Of a DNA stretch of 64,000 bases, positions 11,797-22,845 are shown one piece after another. The notes below the pieces were generated by a model that saw only the letters and a program-made list of their open reading frames with translations, did no database searches and was not told the DNA's origin. This DNA is from Paracentrotus lividus (taxonomy: Eukaryota; Echinodermata; Echinoidea; Camarodonta; Echinidae). The first letter of the stretch is position 1. Each line of letters opens with the position of its first letter. The position numbers and the translations under genes are program-made. The stretch lies in assembly GCA_940671915.1 (NCBI GenBank), contig CALNVZ010000649.1:1356144-1420143 (forward strand), given 5' to 3'.

Positions 11797-12774
11797 AGGG
11801 GAGAGTGGGGTTAGTTGAAACATTGTAATTTTCTTGAACGTCTATAAATATATTTATGCAAATCGACCCTCAGGTTGTTGCTATTAGCAACTGCCATTCA
11901 CCACATTTTAGACAGCACACATACTTCAAGCCTCGTGAAGTTAGAAAGCAATGTTTGTTTTTTCACCTTCTGAGTAAATTTTGTCATTTTTAAAAATGTT
12001 TTATTATCTCAGAGAAGATCATAAATTAAGTTGGCCAGTTTTTTATTATAACAAACAGTTATACCAAGCTACAAAACAAGGTTAAATATATGGCATGTTG
12101 TTGTCCCTCTTTTGTGCTGTAAGCTTACAAATGTCAAATAGGCCTCTGGGGTTAGTTGGAACATTTTGAACGGGGTTAGTTGGAACATGTACTAAGTAAA
12201 TAGGTTTCAGCTGAATAAAAAAATAAAAATCATATAATTCAATGAAGTGTTCCTAAATATTCCTATAAAGTATAAATGTATATTAGTGCACATTGGACAA
12301 TTTTATTTTGGTTTAAACAAAATATATTGCAGAATGCTACTTCACAGGACTTCAGAATATCTGTATCTGAGTGGATGCTATCAAGTGTAATAAAACATGA
12401 AGTTAAAAAAAAAATGAACACCAATCTTTAATATTTTAATTGGACTCAATAAAGCAAGTTAGCTGAACCCATGCAATAATGTTGCAGGTATTTTAAATAT
12501 ATAATTTTATATGATATAACTGCACAATGTTTCAACTTACCCCATACCTTGTTCCAACTAACCCCGTGTCTGGGGTTAGTTGGAACACTTGACATGGTCT
12601 GGTTGAAGATGGATTTTTTTTCGGAACCATCACTAAGTTTAAGAATTTTAATGGGGTACATTTGTACCATACAGATATACCCTCAACTGATTGTTTATTG
12701 TTTCTTGAAATAAATCCGCTTTTGTTTTACGGCCATTTTTGTGAAAAATGTTCCATATAACCCCGCTCTCCCCT
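11797..12774. mobile_element. MITE with AGGGGAGAG ends, 978 bp
   Basis: Terminal inverted repeats AGGGGAGAGTGGGGTTA (left) and the reverse complement of AGGGGAGAGCGGGGTTA (right), flanked by the dinucleotide AT on both sides. GGGGTTAGTTGGAACA recurs inside in both orientations (about 12145-12190 and 12535-12590), so subterminal repeats are present. No transposase frame. An AT target duplication fits ISL2EU-type transposons; that assignment is inference. Confidence 0.85.
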
Positions 12775-13638
12775 ATGTAATTTGGATCTAGTTATTCACT
12801 GGAATTGTTGAATTTAAGGCACTGTCGTGTCAGTGCTCACGTTTTGGATGTCGTGTCATTCACTACACGTACATTTTGTAGAGGTGGACCTTTTTCTACA
12901 TAGAGGTGGACCATTTTCCACAGAGAGGGAATGAATGATAAGGACAATAAATGTCAGAGAGGTACACTATTCATATACCAGCACTTATGGTACCCTTAGA
13001 GATCTACTTGGGCAAAAATCCAACCATAACCAATAATGGTCAGAAAAAAAAATGTTCAAAATTTGTTGTGTCACTCACGCACTGTTGTTTAATTATAATT
13101 TTCGGTACCAATTGTAAAATTCAAATCCAACAGGTAATGACACATGCCACTCCTACATTATACATAATATTGTAGTCATGATCCATTCATAATCCACAAG
13201 TGCGAAGATATGCGCCCTTCTATCAGTTCCAATGTCGTGTCACTCACGTTTGAATATGACCAGTTTTGAAAATGACATTATGCTTTTTAAATTTATAGTT
13301 TTATAAGAGTCACTCTATTACATGTACATGTATGTCATCAAGATTTTTTGTAGTTTATGTTTCTCCACAGATCTGTGTTTTTTTTATAGTTTTGGCACTT
13401 GTTTTGTGATAATCATGATACCTTAATTTAAGAGATGCATGGATTTGATATTGTTATGCCAGTTGTATTCGATTAACATTTTGTCATGTTCTTTCCAGCA
13501 TGTAGGCCTACATTGTGTGTTTTGTGTCGAGCATTTCAAATATTTTGATACAAATTATGCAGGTAAATAAAAAATATCAAATTAAAAAATATTGAATAAA
13601 TCAGTGAACATTTGTTTTTCTTCGATTATTTTGTTTGT
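12775..13638. other. Spacer with scattered GTCGTGTCAYTCAC motifs
   Basis: No gene. GTCGTGTCA followed by CTCAC or TTCAC recurs near 12825, 12850 and 13232, with GTTGTGTCACTCAC near 13063. AGAGGTGGACC is doubled near 12880 and 12902. This may be a decayed element, but no ends could be defined. Confidence 0.4.
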
Positions 13639-14417
13639 GGGCCATTCCACGGTCGGGGGGACAAACATTGTTTTCTTCTTTTTGCTTTATCTCAAATTCA
13701 GGTAATACTTTGGGCTTTAAACTTCTCTGAAATTATTATTACATTGGGGGGACACAAATTAAGTTGGATTTTACCTTCAAATTGTATGTCCTTGTAGGAG
13801 AATCAGAACTATACATAGTTTGAAGCATGTGGGACTACATGCAATTTTAAAAAGTTTTTTAGACTTTGACAGAGAACTATAATTCCTTTTGCAATTTTTC
13901 CAACTTGATAATCTGAAGAATATTAAGTCACACCTAAATTAATAATGAAATTCAATCTGAAGTCACAGAAAAGCTATGAAAATTCAAAATATATCTTGAT
14001 GGACAAACTGTAACGCGAGTTACCGTAACACGAGTTACCGACATTAACGCTCCCTGCATTTTACCTGTTCATTTTGTCTTCACTTTGATGCAGTGGATAG
14101 GTTAGAAATATGCTAAGTTCAGTTTATGATAGGAATTTTTTTTGCCAACATGGTATAGTTTAGGAACAATTCACCCTAATCTGCATCATGAATTTGACCA
14201 TGTCCTTTTTGCGTAACGCGAGTTACCGAAGTTTAACGACCTGAGAATCTGAACGAACTTGAAAAATATTTTTCTTTTTCAATCCATTTGGTTAGCCTAT
14301 GTCTCCTTTACATATGGTGCAAAAAGTAACTTGTAGATCCAAACAGTTTCAAAGATAGAGGACTTTAATTGTTAAAGATACCGGTTATTTGTAACGCGAG
14401 TTACCGTGGAATGGCCC
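13639..14417. mobile_element. MITE with GGGCCATTCCACGG ends, 779 bp
   Basis: The left end GGGCCATTCCACGGT pairs with the right end ACCGTGGAATGGCCC. The near-palindrome GTAACGCGAGTTACCG recurs near 14010 (twice, once as GTAACACGAGTTACCG), near 14213 and at the right end near 14391. No coding frame, and no certain target duplication. Confidence 0.8.
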
Positions 14418-15963
14418 ATGTCCTGTTTAAGTGTTCAGGCAGCTTTACAGTGTATTCTGAGGAGAAGATTTTGAATTGGTGCGTTGTCTCACAAATTATT
14501 GATATTTATACCTCAGACTTTGTAATATTATTGACTGCTAGGCTATAAGAGGCATACATGTATTTATTTCTAAATACTCAAGGGGACTCGAACCTGATAC
14601 GACCCTAATTCGTCTCTTGTCATACTGATTATAGATTACTGTTAGTTAATTAATCTTATAAATTTGTCATCTGGATCTGATAGCCATTATTGTACAATCA
14701 TGCTTCCATTCATTAGAAAAATGTATTCCAAGTTTATGTGCAGGGCGATTCCATTCTGTGTCGTACAAATCATTTTGTCAAAATATTATATCTTTTCCAC
14801 ATGAAAACAAAGAAATTTTTTCTTGATTTATTGTGATCCTCCAGTAGTACCAGAAGGTGCACAAGAACCAAGAATTAAATTGAATCGACTACACATCTTT
14901 TACAATTGAAATGAAAAATAGTACTGTGTCGTATGGGACACAGAAATACCAGAAAAAAACAGAGACAAAAATAACAATTGTATGATACAACTGTATTAGT
15001 AAAATGGGAACTAAACCAATTGGCTCTGAGCCTAAATGGTTATAAGACCCCATAATAGATGGGCAAAATCACCCGTATCTCTAGAGATTTGCACCAAATT
15101 ATATTAAACCATTGAATTGAGTACACGTACATACCAATACATATCTATATATATCTGTCACCTCACAGCATTGTGATGAAAGAACCCTGTTTTGGCTACA
15201 CCGTTTAGCCCAAGAGCAATAAACTGATACTGATTAAAAGAAAGCATTCTGAAGGTCTGCAATAAACAATTAACTTATTGAGAAAATATAAAGTGATCAT
15301 GGCTGCAAGTGTGACTCTAATCTTGTAAGATTTTGCTGTACATGTAGTGTTAAAATATTTATCTGAGGCACAGACAACATTTATGTTTAGCATCCCACCT
15401 GCTTCCTGGACTTAGAATTTTTTATTTTTTAATTAATTACTACTTTTGCTTAAACATCATTATTTTAGGCTCATTTTCTGTACTCCAGTTCGGGACGTTT
15501 ATTGGAGTTTTATTGATAAACCCCCTGTGCCATCTAGCCGATAGGCACATTCCCTCACTGATTCAATGTTCCTGAATAAATTTCCACTATTATGCTGGAG
15601 TCCTTGGCAGGACTAAAAGGCTTCCTGGTATAATACTGTATGTTTGTTTGGAAAGGGTGGTTTGATATATTAGAACGGGCCACCGAGTGGGCTGGGGCGA
15701 AGAGCTGGGGTTTATCGACAAAACTTCAAGAAATGTCCAGAATAAGACTCCATTTTCTGTTGCAAGTTGACCATATTACGCCAATAAGTACATATAGCAG
15801 CCAATTTAAAATCAGAAAGTAACGGCTGCATTCTTGTTCAGAGCAATCCGACTATCTTTGAAAAAGCTGCTAAGTTTTGAACAAAAATCACCTCTCCCCA
15901 TTTCCCTTCTCCAAGAAAAGGTGGGATGCTAAATATATTTGTTTCTCTGTTATTTTGCCTCAG
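14418..15963. other. Spacer or 5' intron of carrier copy B
   Basis: No protein-like frame. CTGTGTCGTAC near 14757 and CTGTGTCGTATGGGACACAG near 14923 suggest a small decayed repeat. The stretch ends in TTATTTTGCCTCAG, a good splice acceptor (AG at 15962-15963). Confidence 0.4.
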
Positions 15964-15965
15964 AT

Positions 15966-15983
15966 ATGACTTGTGAACAATGA
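15966..15983 (+). promoter_or_regulatory. Five-codon upstream ORF overlapping the start of carrier copy B
   Basis: The ATG at 15966 reads MTCEQ and stops in a TGA that shares ATGA with the main start at 15980. If the exon begins at the acceptor ending at 15963, every spliced mRNA carries this mini-ORF, an arrangement that allows termination-reinitiation. Copy A has no such ORF after its acceptor. Function is unproven. Confidence 0.35.
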
Positions 15984-16795
15984 GTGATCAGACCCCTTCC
16001 CTCCCTGCGGCTCTCCTGGCTGGCGGTCTAACCGGAACCATCGTAGACTCTACTCTTCATCCGATCGACACCATCAAAACACGATTGCAGACTCCTGGTG
16101 GTTTATGGAAGGCCGGTGGCTTCAGGGGTTCTTTCTCCGGTATCTTGCCCGTTCTCTTGGTCACGGCCCCTAACTCTGCCATTTTTTTTGGCACCTATGA
16201 AACGGCAAAGGCTCTTGGTGAAGCCCATCTCCCGGCGAAGTATGAACCATGGGTTATGATGTCGGGCGCAACGGCTGGGGAAGTGACTTCCTTGTTGATC
16301 AGAGTTCCTGCAGAGGTTGTCAAGCAACGGGCGCAGGCGACGCGTAAACCCAGCCTGTCCATCCTACGCGGTATCCTCAAGCAAGACGGATACCGTGGCC
16401 TTTACAGAGGATTTGCAAGTACTGTCCTGAGAGACGCACCGTATGCCTTTGTGCAGTATCCTCTGTGGGAGTTGTGCAAGAGGATTTGGGCAAACCATCA
16501 GGGATATCCAGTGAATGTGTGGCAGTCGGGAGTCTGCGGTGCAATAGCTGGTGGAGTAGCCGGAATCATCACGACACCATGTGATGTGGTAAAGACTCGT
16601 ATTATGCTCGGAGGTCAAGGGTCGTCGGGTCACATTGATCGTATTCCAGATGTCTTAAGGACTCTCCTGCAGGAGAAGGGCTTGAGGGGGCTGTTTTATG
16701 GAGTTGTGCCACGATTCATTTGGATGTCTGTTGGTGGTTTCTACTTTCTAGGACTCTATGAAAAGTGCAAAATTCAATTTATGCTGCATGTGTAA
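15980..16795 (+). CDS. SLC25A26: Mitochondrial S-adenosylmethionine carrier, copy B
   Basis: A 271-residue paralogue of the carrier at 9099, aligned with no obvious insertion or deletion and roughly half identical. All three signatures persist: HPIDTIKTRLQ (Pro28), VPAEVVKQRAQ (Pro110) and TPCDVVKTRIM (Pro200), together with GGFRG, GEVTSLLIRVP, YRGFASTVLRDAP and GVCGAIAGG. The membrane fold and transport cycle should be intact. Differences fall in regions conserved between copy A and the human protein (for example LREIPFSLIQFP against LRDAPYAFVQYP), so substrate preference could have drifted. The coding region is again one exon, and a splice acceptor lies 16 bases before the ATG, as in copy A. 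The shared intron position in the 5' leader suggests duplication of a gene that already had this layout. Confidence 0.9.
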   Translation: MSDQTPSLPAALLAGGLTGTIVDSTLHPIDTIKTRLQTPGGLWKAGGFRGSFSGILPVLLVTAPNSAIFFGTYETAKALGEAHLPAKYEPWVMMSGATAGEVTSLLIRVPAEVVKQRAQATRKPSLSILRGILKQDGYRGLYRGFASTVLRDAPYAFVQYPLWELCKRIWANHQGYPVNVWQSGVCGAIAGGVAGIITTPCDVVKTRIMLGGQGSSGHIDRIPDVLRTLLQEKGLRGLFYGVVPRFIWMSVGGFYFLGLYEKCKIQFMLHV

Positions 16796-18107
16796 TTGCA
16801 TAATGACATGAAATTATGATAATATAGGGAAACACAATATAGGTTCATTTACCTCAATTGAATCATACTTGCTGTATTGACAAGTGAAAATTGGACAATT
16901 CCATTTATGCTGCATATTTCAAATTAATATATGACAATCATGAAGTTATAAAAGGGATTATCACTAATTATTGGTCAGTCTTATTTACAGTATATCTTCG
17001 AATGTATTGTTTCATTCCATCTATTTGACATTAAATGCATTATTCTTGTTTTCATATTTGACAGTATAGCACCAGAATGTGCTTCACTGTATCATACCTA
17101 TCATCTATTTATTGTATTTTTGCATTATGAAGGGAATCAATTATGAAGAGAGTCAATTTGTAATAGTCTATGAACTTGATCCACATGTACATGCTTCACT
17201 TTATACTGGCTAAGGGGGGAATATAACAAAGGGTGATTTGCACCCTACATGTACATGTTCAAGACTTTAAAAAACCCTCTTGTGAATGAAAAAAGGGAGC
17301 CACTCTACACATAATTATTTTGTGAATATCTTACATGTGATAATGTCACTGGAGAAGATTTATGACTTGAAACATGTGTACATTGTACATGTAGCTCTGA
17401 CAAAGAAAAAATGCCTTGTATACATTCATGAAATCCTTTGGTTGTACCCACATAATTCATAATAATTAATACAGTATTACACCAAGTTGGAGAGCACCTC
17501 CCAAATGACATTACCAAACTAGAATTAAATTTTTGTACAAAAGTATGTATCAAAACTTTGTCAGCTTTTTATCAAATTGTGACTGGTATTCTTTTATTCT
17601 TTCCTTTTTATTGACCTCATCTTTGATTGACATACTTTGTGTGCTATATTTTATTTCGAAGGGCTTAGTGAGCTGTCCTAGGTGACATTCTTACATTTTT
17701 TTTCTCCTTGTTTGTGTTACGTAAGAACTGTTCCACCATGCAAGTATTCCATTCTGATGTATTGAAATGAGGCTTGAGTCTAATTATCATCTGCTTGATA
17801 AGTATACAGGTAGAGAATCATTGAACCTAATATATGGAGGGAAGTGAATACAGATTTACATTTTGTAGCAAGGTCTGAAAAACTATGGTATTCTTAGGGT
17901 TAAGAACTTTGGGTGTAGAGTCTGGTTTTAGATTGCCTGGAGGTGTTTCACCAAATAAAGACAAGTCGTTAGTAAAATATGGCTTTACGAATGACTTGCA
18001 CATGTATGTTCTTGGGTGCTAGTCACCATGCTTCATTGTTTAGAACAAGAAAAGGATCACCAGTCATGAATAATTTCATTCATAACTTATGAACGAAACA
18101 CAGCCGT
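16796..18107. other. 3' flank of carrier copy B, no gene
   Basis: The first few hundred bases are probably 3' UTR. TTTATGCTGCAT, which overlaps the last codons of the carrier, recurs near 16903 (CCATTTATGCTGCATAT), so the 3' end of the gene may have been partly copied. Nothing else is recognised; TACATGTACATG occurs near 17165 and 17250. Confidence 0.45.
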
Positions 18108-18246
18108 GGGGGGCATTTCATCAAAGGACTTGTCAGACATTTTATCCGACAAATTTGCTCTCAGCCAATCAGATGCAAGCATTTCAGTAGCTTGTAACAG
18201 TTTGTCGGATAAAACGTCCGACAAGTCCTTTGATGAAATGCCCCCC
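18108..18246. mobile_element. 139-bp foldback MITE
   Basis: Two arms of about 48 bp, beginning GGGGGGCATTTCATC and differing at only a few bases, flank a core of about 40 bp. The arms contain TTATCCGACAAA and its reverse. It would form a long hairpin. No coding capacity. Confidence 0.85.
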
Positions 18247-18298
18247 TGGTATCCAGTAAACATCTCAAAGTTAGTGTTACAGTCTTCTTCCATATATG

Positions 18299-18702
18299 GT
18301 AAACAAGATTTTGATACAAAGGCAGGTTCATAGCACCTTGTTATAATGAGTGTGGACTGTACTTCTTGTAGGGTTAGAGCTAGGGTTAGGGTTGTGGCAT
18401 TTTTCTCCTGACTAGTTCTGGGCCCCTTTGCATGAAGAGTTTCCAAATATAGTAACTTTACCATCAATGGTACCATGGTAACTTTGCTCAATAGCTAATA
18501 AAAAAGCAGTATTTCTTGGTAGTAACTATTGGTGGTAAACTAAATATAATAGTTACTCTTTATGCAACGTGGCCTAGGATCAGTCAGGAGTAAAAATGCC
18601 ACAACCTAAACCCTAGCTCTAACCCTACTTACAGTTCACTCCAATTATAACAAAGTGCTATGGACGAAGCCAATAACCTTTTTGTAATGAAATCTTGTTT
18701 AA
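18299..18702. repeat. Imperfect 400-bp palindrome
   Basis: The two halves pair around about 18500. The best arms are near 18368-18415 (GTAGGGTTAGAGCTAGGG, CTCCTGACT) and 18584-18630 (AGTCAGGAG, CTAACCCTAC). Pairing extends outward to AAACAAGATTT and AAATCTTGTTT. The right arm carries an extra TACATGTACATATACATGTA next to its outer end. Probably a foldback element related to fragments elsewhere that contain GCAACGGGGCCC. Confidence 0.75.
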
Positions 18703-19190
18703 CATCTATCTACATGTACATATACATGTAATGAAAGAACTCTTAATGCAACAGGGCCCTGGATACGCCTTTACTTTAGGCAGGGGGTGTAAATAAAAAT
18801 GACATTTTTTGTGGTGTTGATGTCAGCATAATTTGTAGTCAGTATCTCCTTCTGTGCACTTCACTTTAAATTGTTAATGAGTGTATTTGATACAATCATG
18901 TTGAATTACTGTTACTACTAATAATAATGGTGGCTTCTTACATACGTGTACATGTAGCGCTCATGGTGCTTTTTTACATGATTGCTTTACACATCATTAC
19001 GGGTCCTACATATTGCTAATTAGCAGCCAATTGTATATGTACATGTAGCATATCAGGTACCCAGACACCTGGGTCGAGTGAAGCAGATATACATTTTATA
19101 GCCTTGCTTAAGGACATTATAAACGTACAAGACATTTAACAGTAATCCCTGTGCTATGTAGTTTATAGGTGAAGTGGTCTTATGAGACCT
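18703..19190. other. Spacer, nothing recognised
   Basis: No gene; several TACATGTA palindromes. Confidence 0.45.
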
Positions 19191-19646
19191 TTGCTGCCCT
19201 ATAGCAAGAGCTACTTGTAAATGTACATGTATTTTAGATAGGGCACTATTTGTGATCCAATGAATTAGCCCGATCAGAGGAGCTACGGTTTTGTGGTCAA
19301 ATTATATAGCATGCTAATTTGGAGGAAATCCCAGCTGGAGTCGTAAAGCTTTTTAAAAAAAACTTGAGCTGGTTTGAGGTTTTAGCACGAAATACCGCGC
19401 TATTTTGCGCGATGCTGCACTAGCTCGGATAAATCCAAAAATCGTGCACCTGTGCGTGTACACCCTAGGAGTAGTTACCAGTTGCACAATTACCAGGCTT
19501 GTTTGTTGAAGGTCAGGTCAGGTCGTTGCGAAACTTTGAAATAGCTTGAGCTAGTGCAGGACCGGTTTCTTTTTTTCAGGTTTTTTCTTGATCCACCAAT
19601 TAGCGCGCTATTTTTTAGCTTGAGCTACATGTAGTGCAGCAGCGCC
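19191..19646. mobile_element. TAGCGCGCTA-type MITE, diverged copy
   Basis: Aligns through its body with the copies at 44768, 53630 and 57470 (TTTGTGATCC, GAATTAGCCCGATCAGAGG, TTTGTGGTCAAATTA, AGCTGGTTTGAGGTTTTAGC, TGCGCGATGCTGCACTAGCTC, ACCAATTAGCGCGCTA). The left end is poorly preserved. The right end has a six-base insertion, CATGTA, at a TA within the terminal repeat. Confidence 0.8.
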
Positions 19647-20024
19647 CATGGACTAGAAGTAGATATCAGCTCGATATCTCAATCTCGAGAATCTTGCCCA
19701 ATCAGAAAGGGCTCAAGATTAAAAAAAAAAAGCTGTCCGCATCAGCCCCAGTGGAGTGTTTTGTATTCATGCGTGAAATGAGCTTGGGTTACTAAGCATG
19801 CATACTCTTTTGCATTTTTGATTCTGAGTTTTGAAAAGTGTGTGATTTTGTGAAAAATCTCAAAGATTTAAAAAAAATAATAATAAACATGTCCACATTG
19901 GCCTAAGATGAGTGATTTCACACTTGAAACAAGAGATTAAGCCTCCAAAATATTTCCATTTATGGAGTCCACATTACAAATAATCATGAATTCTGATGTG
20001 GCTATGATGACTCTGTACTTTAAA

Positions 20025-20258
20025 TACTGTATTCGCTGTTATTTTCGCGCGATTAATTTTTCGCGCTTAGAGACCGCAAAACATATTTGCGGGTTCTTAA
20101 ATTCGCGCTGAATTTATGTACGAACGCAATTAACCCCATTCAAAGCATGCATAAGAACTCATGCTCATATATTCGCGTGTTTTTAAATTCGCGCCGTACA
20201 ATCTTTGCGCGAAATCCGCGAAAATAAATGTACCGCGAATATTTCCACGTTTACAGTA
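20025..20258. mobile_element. 234-bp MITE with TTCGCG motifs
   Basis: The ends TACTGTA and TACAGTA continue as imperfect inverted repeats rich in TTCGCG and CGCGAA. CTTTAA directly follows the right end and lies next to the left end (GTACTTTAA at 20015-20023 and 20256-20264), consistent with a target duplication. No coding frame. It stands out for CpG content against A/T-rich neighbours. Confidence 0.7.
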
Positions 20259-20264
20259 CTTTAA

Positions 20265-21447
20265 TTAAAAGAATTACTCAGAAGGTGAGCCTTGTTCTGT
20301 TACCGCCAATGACACTGTACTTGAATTTGAATGTGCAAAATATGATTCTAGTTTAGCCAGTTTTCAATTTATTATTACATGTCTTTTACAAGTTGCATCC
20401 CTTGATTTGTCCCCAAAACAAAAAAACGAAAAGTTAATTAAAATCTCTTAAATACTTCTTTTAAGAAGACTTAAGTTTTCATGACATGATATTTACTCTT
20501 CAAGATATAGATATGTACATTGTTTTTGTGATTTGTGGATTAACACTGCAATATAGCCTGTATTTTTGTCTTGGTTTTGTTTGGTCTGTGTCATTGATTT
20601 ATTTTAATGAGACATATTTTTATCAAGTCATTTAGATTTTATATTGTTTCAAAATCATTGACCAACATGTGTGTGTGAACTGAAGTACAATTAACATTAG
20701 CAACCGTGAATATTAAACACTCTGTAAAGAATCTAAAGCTGCTTTTAAATGTTTTTCATTTAAATAAGTGTTTGTTTGGATTTGACTGAATTAGGCAAAA
20801 TGTTTAATTTAAATCTTGTCAGCTCCCTATTTTTTAGAATGCATTCTTAACCTAACAATATCAACAAAGATTAAAATATTACTAGTACATGTATTGACAT
20901 TAGGGGGGGGGGGTTATCAATATAATTATCGATTGCATGAGAATGACGGCGAATATACAGTAAATAAAGGCTTCATGCGACCCAGTATTTCTAAGCTGAT
21001 CTTCGCAAGAAACTCCGAGAGATCAAGAAAAAAGGTTGCTAAAGGGATTAGACAGATGTGCTGCAATCACATTTAGGACGGATTATTACCTTAAACCATC
21101 CAAAAGACAACCTAGATTTGGCTTACTCGGATCGATAACAGACAATGCTCGTTACCGTCCAATCAATTTCTGATCCTTTTTACATGTAGGTGGTCCTCGT
21201 ATAGAAGACTGTCTGTCCCTAGCTACATTATTTTGCTGCATGTACATGTACATAAACAGTAGCGGACGCAGACCGGAGTCATACAATGAACTTACATAAT
21301 AGAGCAGCTTTTGTCCCCAGACAATTGGGCCCCCGAAATGCATTCAATTCGATTTTCGTGGATCCGCGCCTGATAAACAAAGTATGGTTATTGATTCTGC
21401 TCTTTAATTGCTTGAAAATAGGGTCTTACAAATTTTTCTGCCACTTA
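20265..21447. other. Spacer, no gene recognised
   Basis: A/T-rich, with a G run near 20905 and a TACATGTACATGTA run near 21240. No protein-like frame. Confidence 0.45.
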
Positions 21448-21739
21448 GGGTGGTATCTCACTTCGCGGAGACGTCTCCGCGACAGATAAAAAAAATATTA
21501 GAGACGTCTCCGCAACAGTTGTGAAAAATTGTAACAAATCACATTCAAAGACCCGTCTCAAAGTTGTTTCCGCGACTCATGAAACTTCTCAGAGACGTCT
21601 CCGTGACAAATTTTTGAAACTTGCCGCGGAGATGTCTCCGAGACGTCTCCACGACGTTCAGAGATGTCTCTAATACTTTTTATCCGTCGCGGAAAAATAT
21701 TCTGTCGCGGAGACGTCTCCGCGAAGTGAGATACCACCC
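21448..21739. mobile_element. 292-bp PIF/Harbinger-like MITE
   Basis: Precise ends: GGGTGGTATCTCACTTCG on the left and its reverse on the right, with inverted arms extending past 50 bp. It is flanked by TTA at 21445-21447 and 21740-21742. The 3-bp TTA duplication is the PIF/Harbinger signature. The body is built of GAGACGTCTCCGCGAC repeats, itself a palindrome (GAGACGTCTC). No transposase. Confidence 0.9.
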
Positions 21740-21899
21740 TTAGTCCTTCGGTTCAGAATTGATTTTCTATTGAGTAATTACCTGATAGCACAAATTAAAT
21801 TAAAATACAGCCCCCTCATGATCCTAACAAGATGGGATACAACTTTAAAACTTTGTTATAACGAAGCAATTCTCCTATTGTTGCATTTGTTCGCTCCCT

Positions 21900-22425
21900 G
21901 ACACCCATGGAATCCCTGCCCCAAGTAGAGTAAAATTTAATAATCAGCCCTAAAAAATTTCATCAAAAACAGATGAAAAGTAACAAAGTTATAATTTTTT
22001 TAAAGTTTTGAATTTTTTTCCATAAAATAGTTCATGGCATAGTCTCATGCATGTGCAATGAGCAAGCTGTCACAACTCTAAGAACATAACGACAGGGGTG
22101 TTTAAGATCATAATTTCTTTTACATATTTTAATGTAAGGGAAAGATTTGTTTTATACACAATATATGGACAAAATGAAATAAATAGGATTTTATATGATA
22201 AAATACAAAAGAAGTAGTGAAGCTGGGACATCATCAGCTTGTTAACTGAATATGCATGAGACTGCCAAGAACTATTGTATCAAAAAAATTCAAAATTTAA
22301 AAATTCCAAACTTAAGAAATTCATAACTTTGTTATTTTTCTTCGGATTCGGATGAAATTTTACTTTTGTGCTTGTAAATATTTTATTCTATTTTTCAAAA
22401 CATCCCCATTTCAGCATGCACCCCT
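21900..22425. repeat. Foldback element with 170-bp arms
   Basis: The left arm (about 21905-22080) and right arm (about 22215-22420) are imperfect inverted copies. AAATTTCATC, AACAAAGTTAT and AGTCTCATGCAT on the left are matched by ATAACTTTGTT, GATGAAATTTTAC and ATGCATGAGACTG on the right. The loop is about 140 bp. Ends and target duplication are not certain. Confidence 0.65.
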
Positions 22426-22588
22426 TCCTTTAACCTTGATAGGATCAGAGTTGGCTTTTAGATGTCGATGATCTGCAAATGAAAACACCTATAATGATGT
22501 TTGTGCTAATTTAACTGTGTACCATACAGGTCAACCTACAACACAAGTATGGGTTCAACAAGATTACATTATGTACTGTAATTAGCCG

Positions 22589-22726
22589 GTGGCGGATCCA
22601 GGCAGGGGCAGAGGGGAAAATCACTCGGTGACTATACATGTACATGTGGAATTTTGATCATTTTCAATGCCCCCCACCAATTAGGGCGGCACCCCTCTCC
22701 CTATGGTCAAATCCTGGATCTGTCAC
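22589..22726. mobile_element. Small MITE, about 138 bp
   Basis: Left GTGGCGGATCCAGG pairs with right CCTGGATCTGTCAC, and CAGAGGGG pairs with CCCCTCTCC further in. It lies about 120 bp before the PPIL3 start codon. TACATGTACATGT sits in the core. Confidence 0.6.
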
Positions 22727-22845
22727 ATTACATGTAGATGTTCTGTTCTCTCCAAACTGGAGTGGACTGCACAAATTGATTTTCTGATCTCCCCAAATTG
22801 AAACTTGTTTTTATCTCTTTCTCTCCATCTGCTTTCTTAATTACC

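Noticed and set aside
18368-18395. Interstitial telomere repeat
   Set aside because: Only about two partial TTAGGG units; not an array.
18087-18491. 134-codon open frame on the minus strand
   Set aside because: It runs across two foldback elements; the reading is produced by inverted repeats and matches no protein family.
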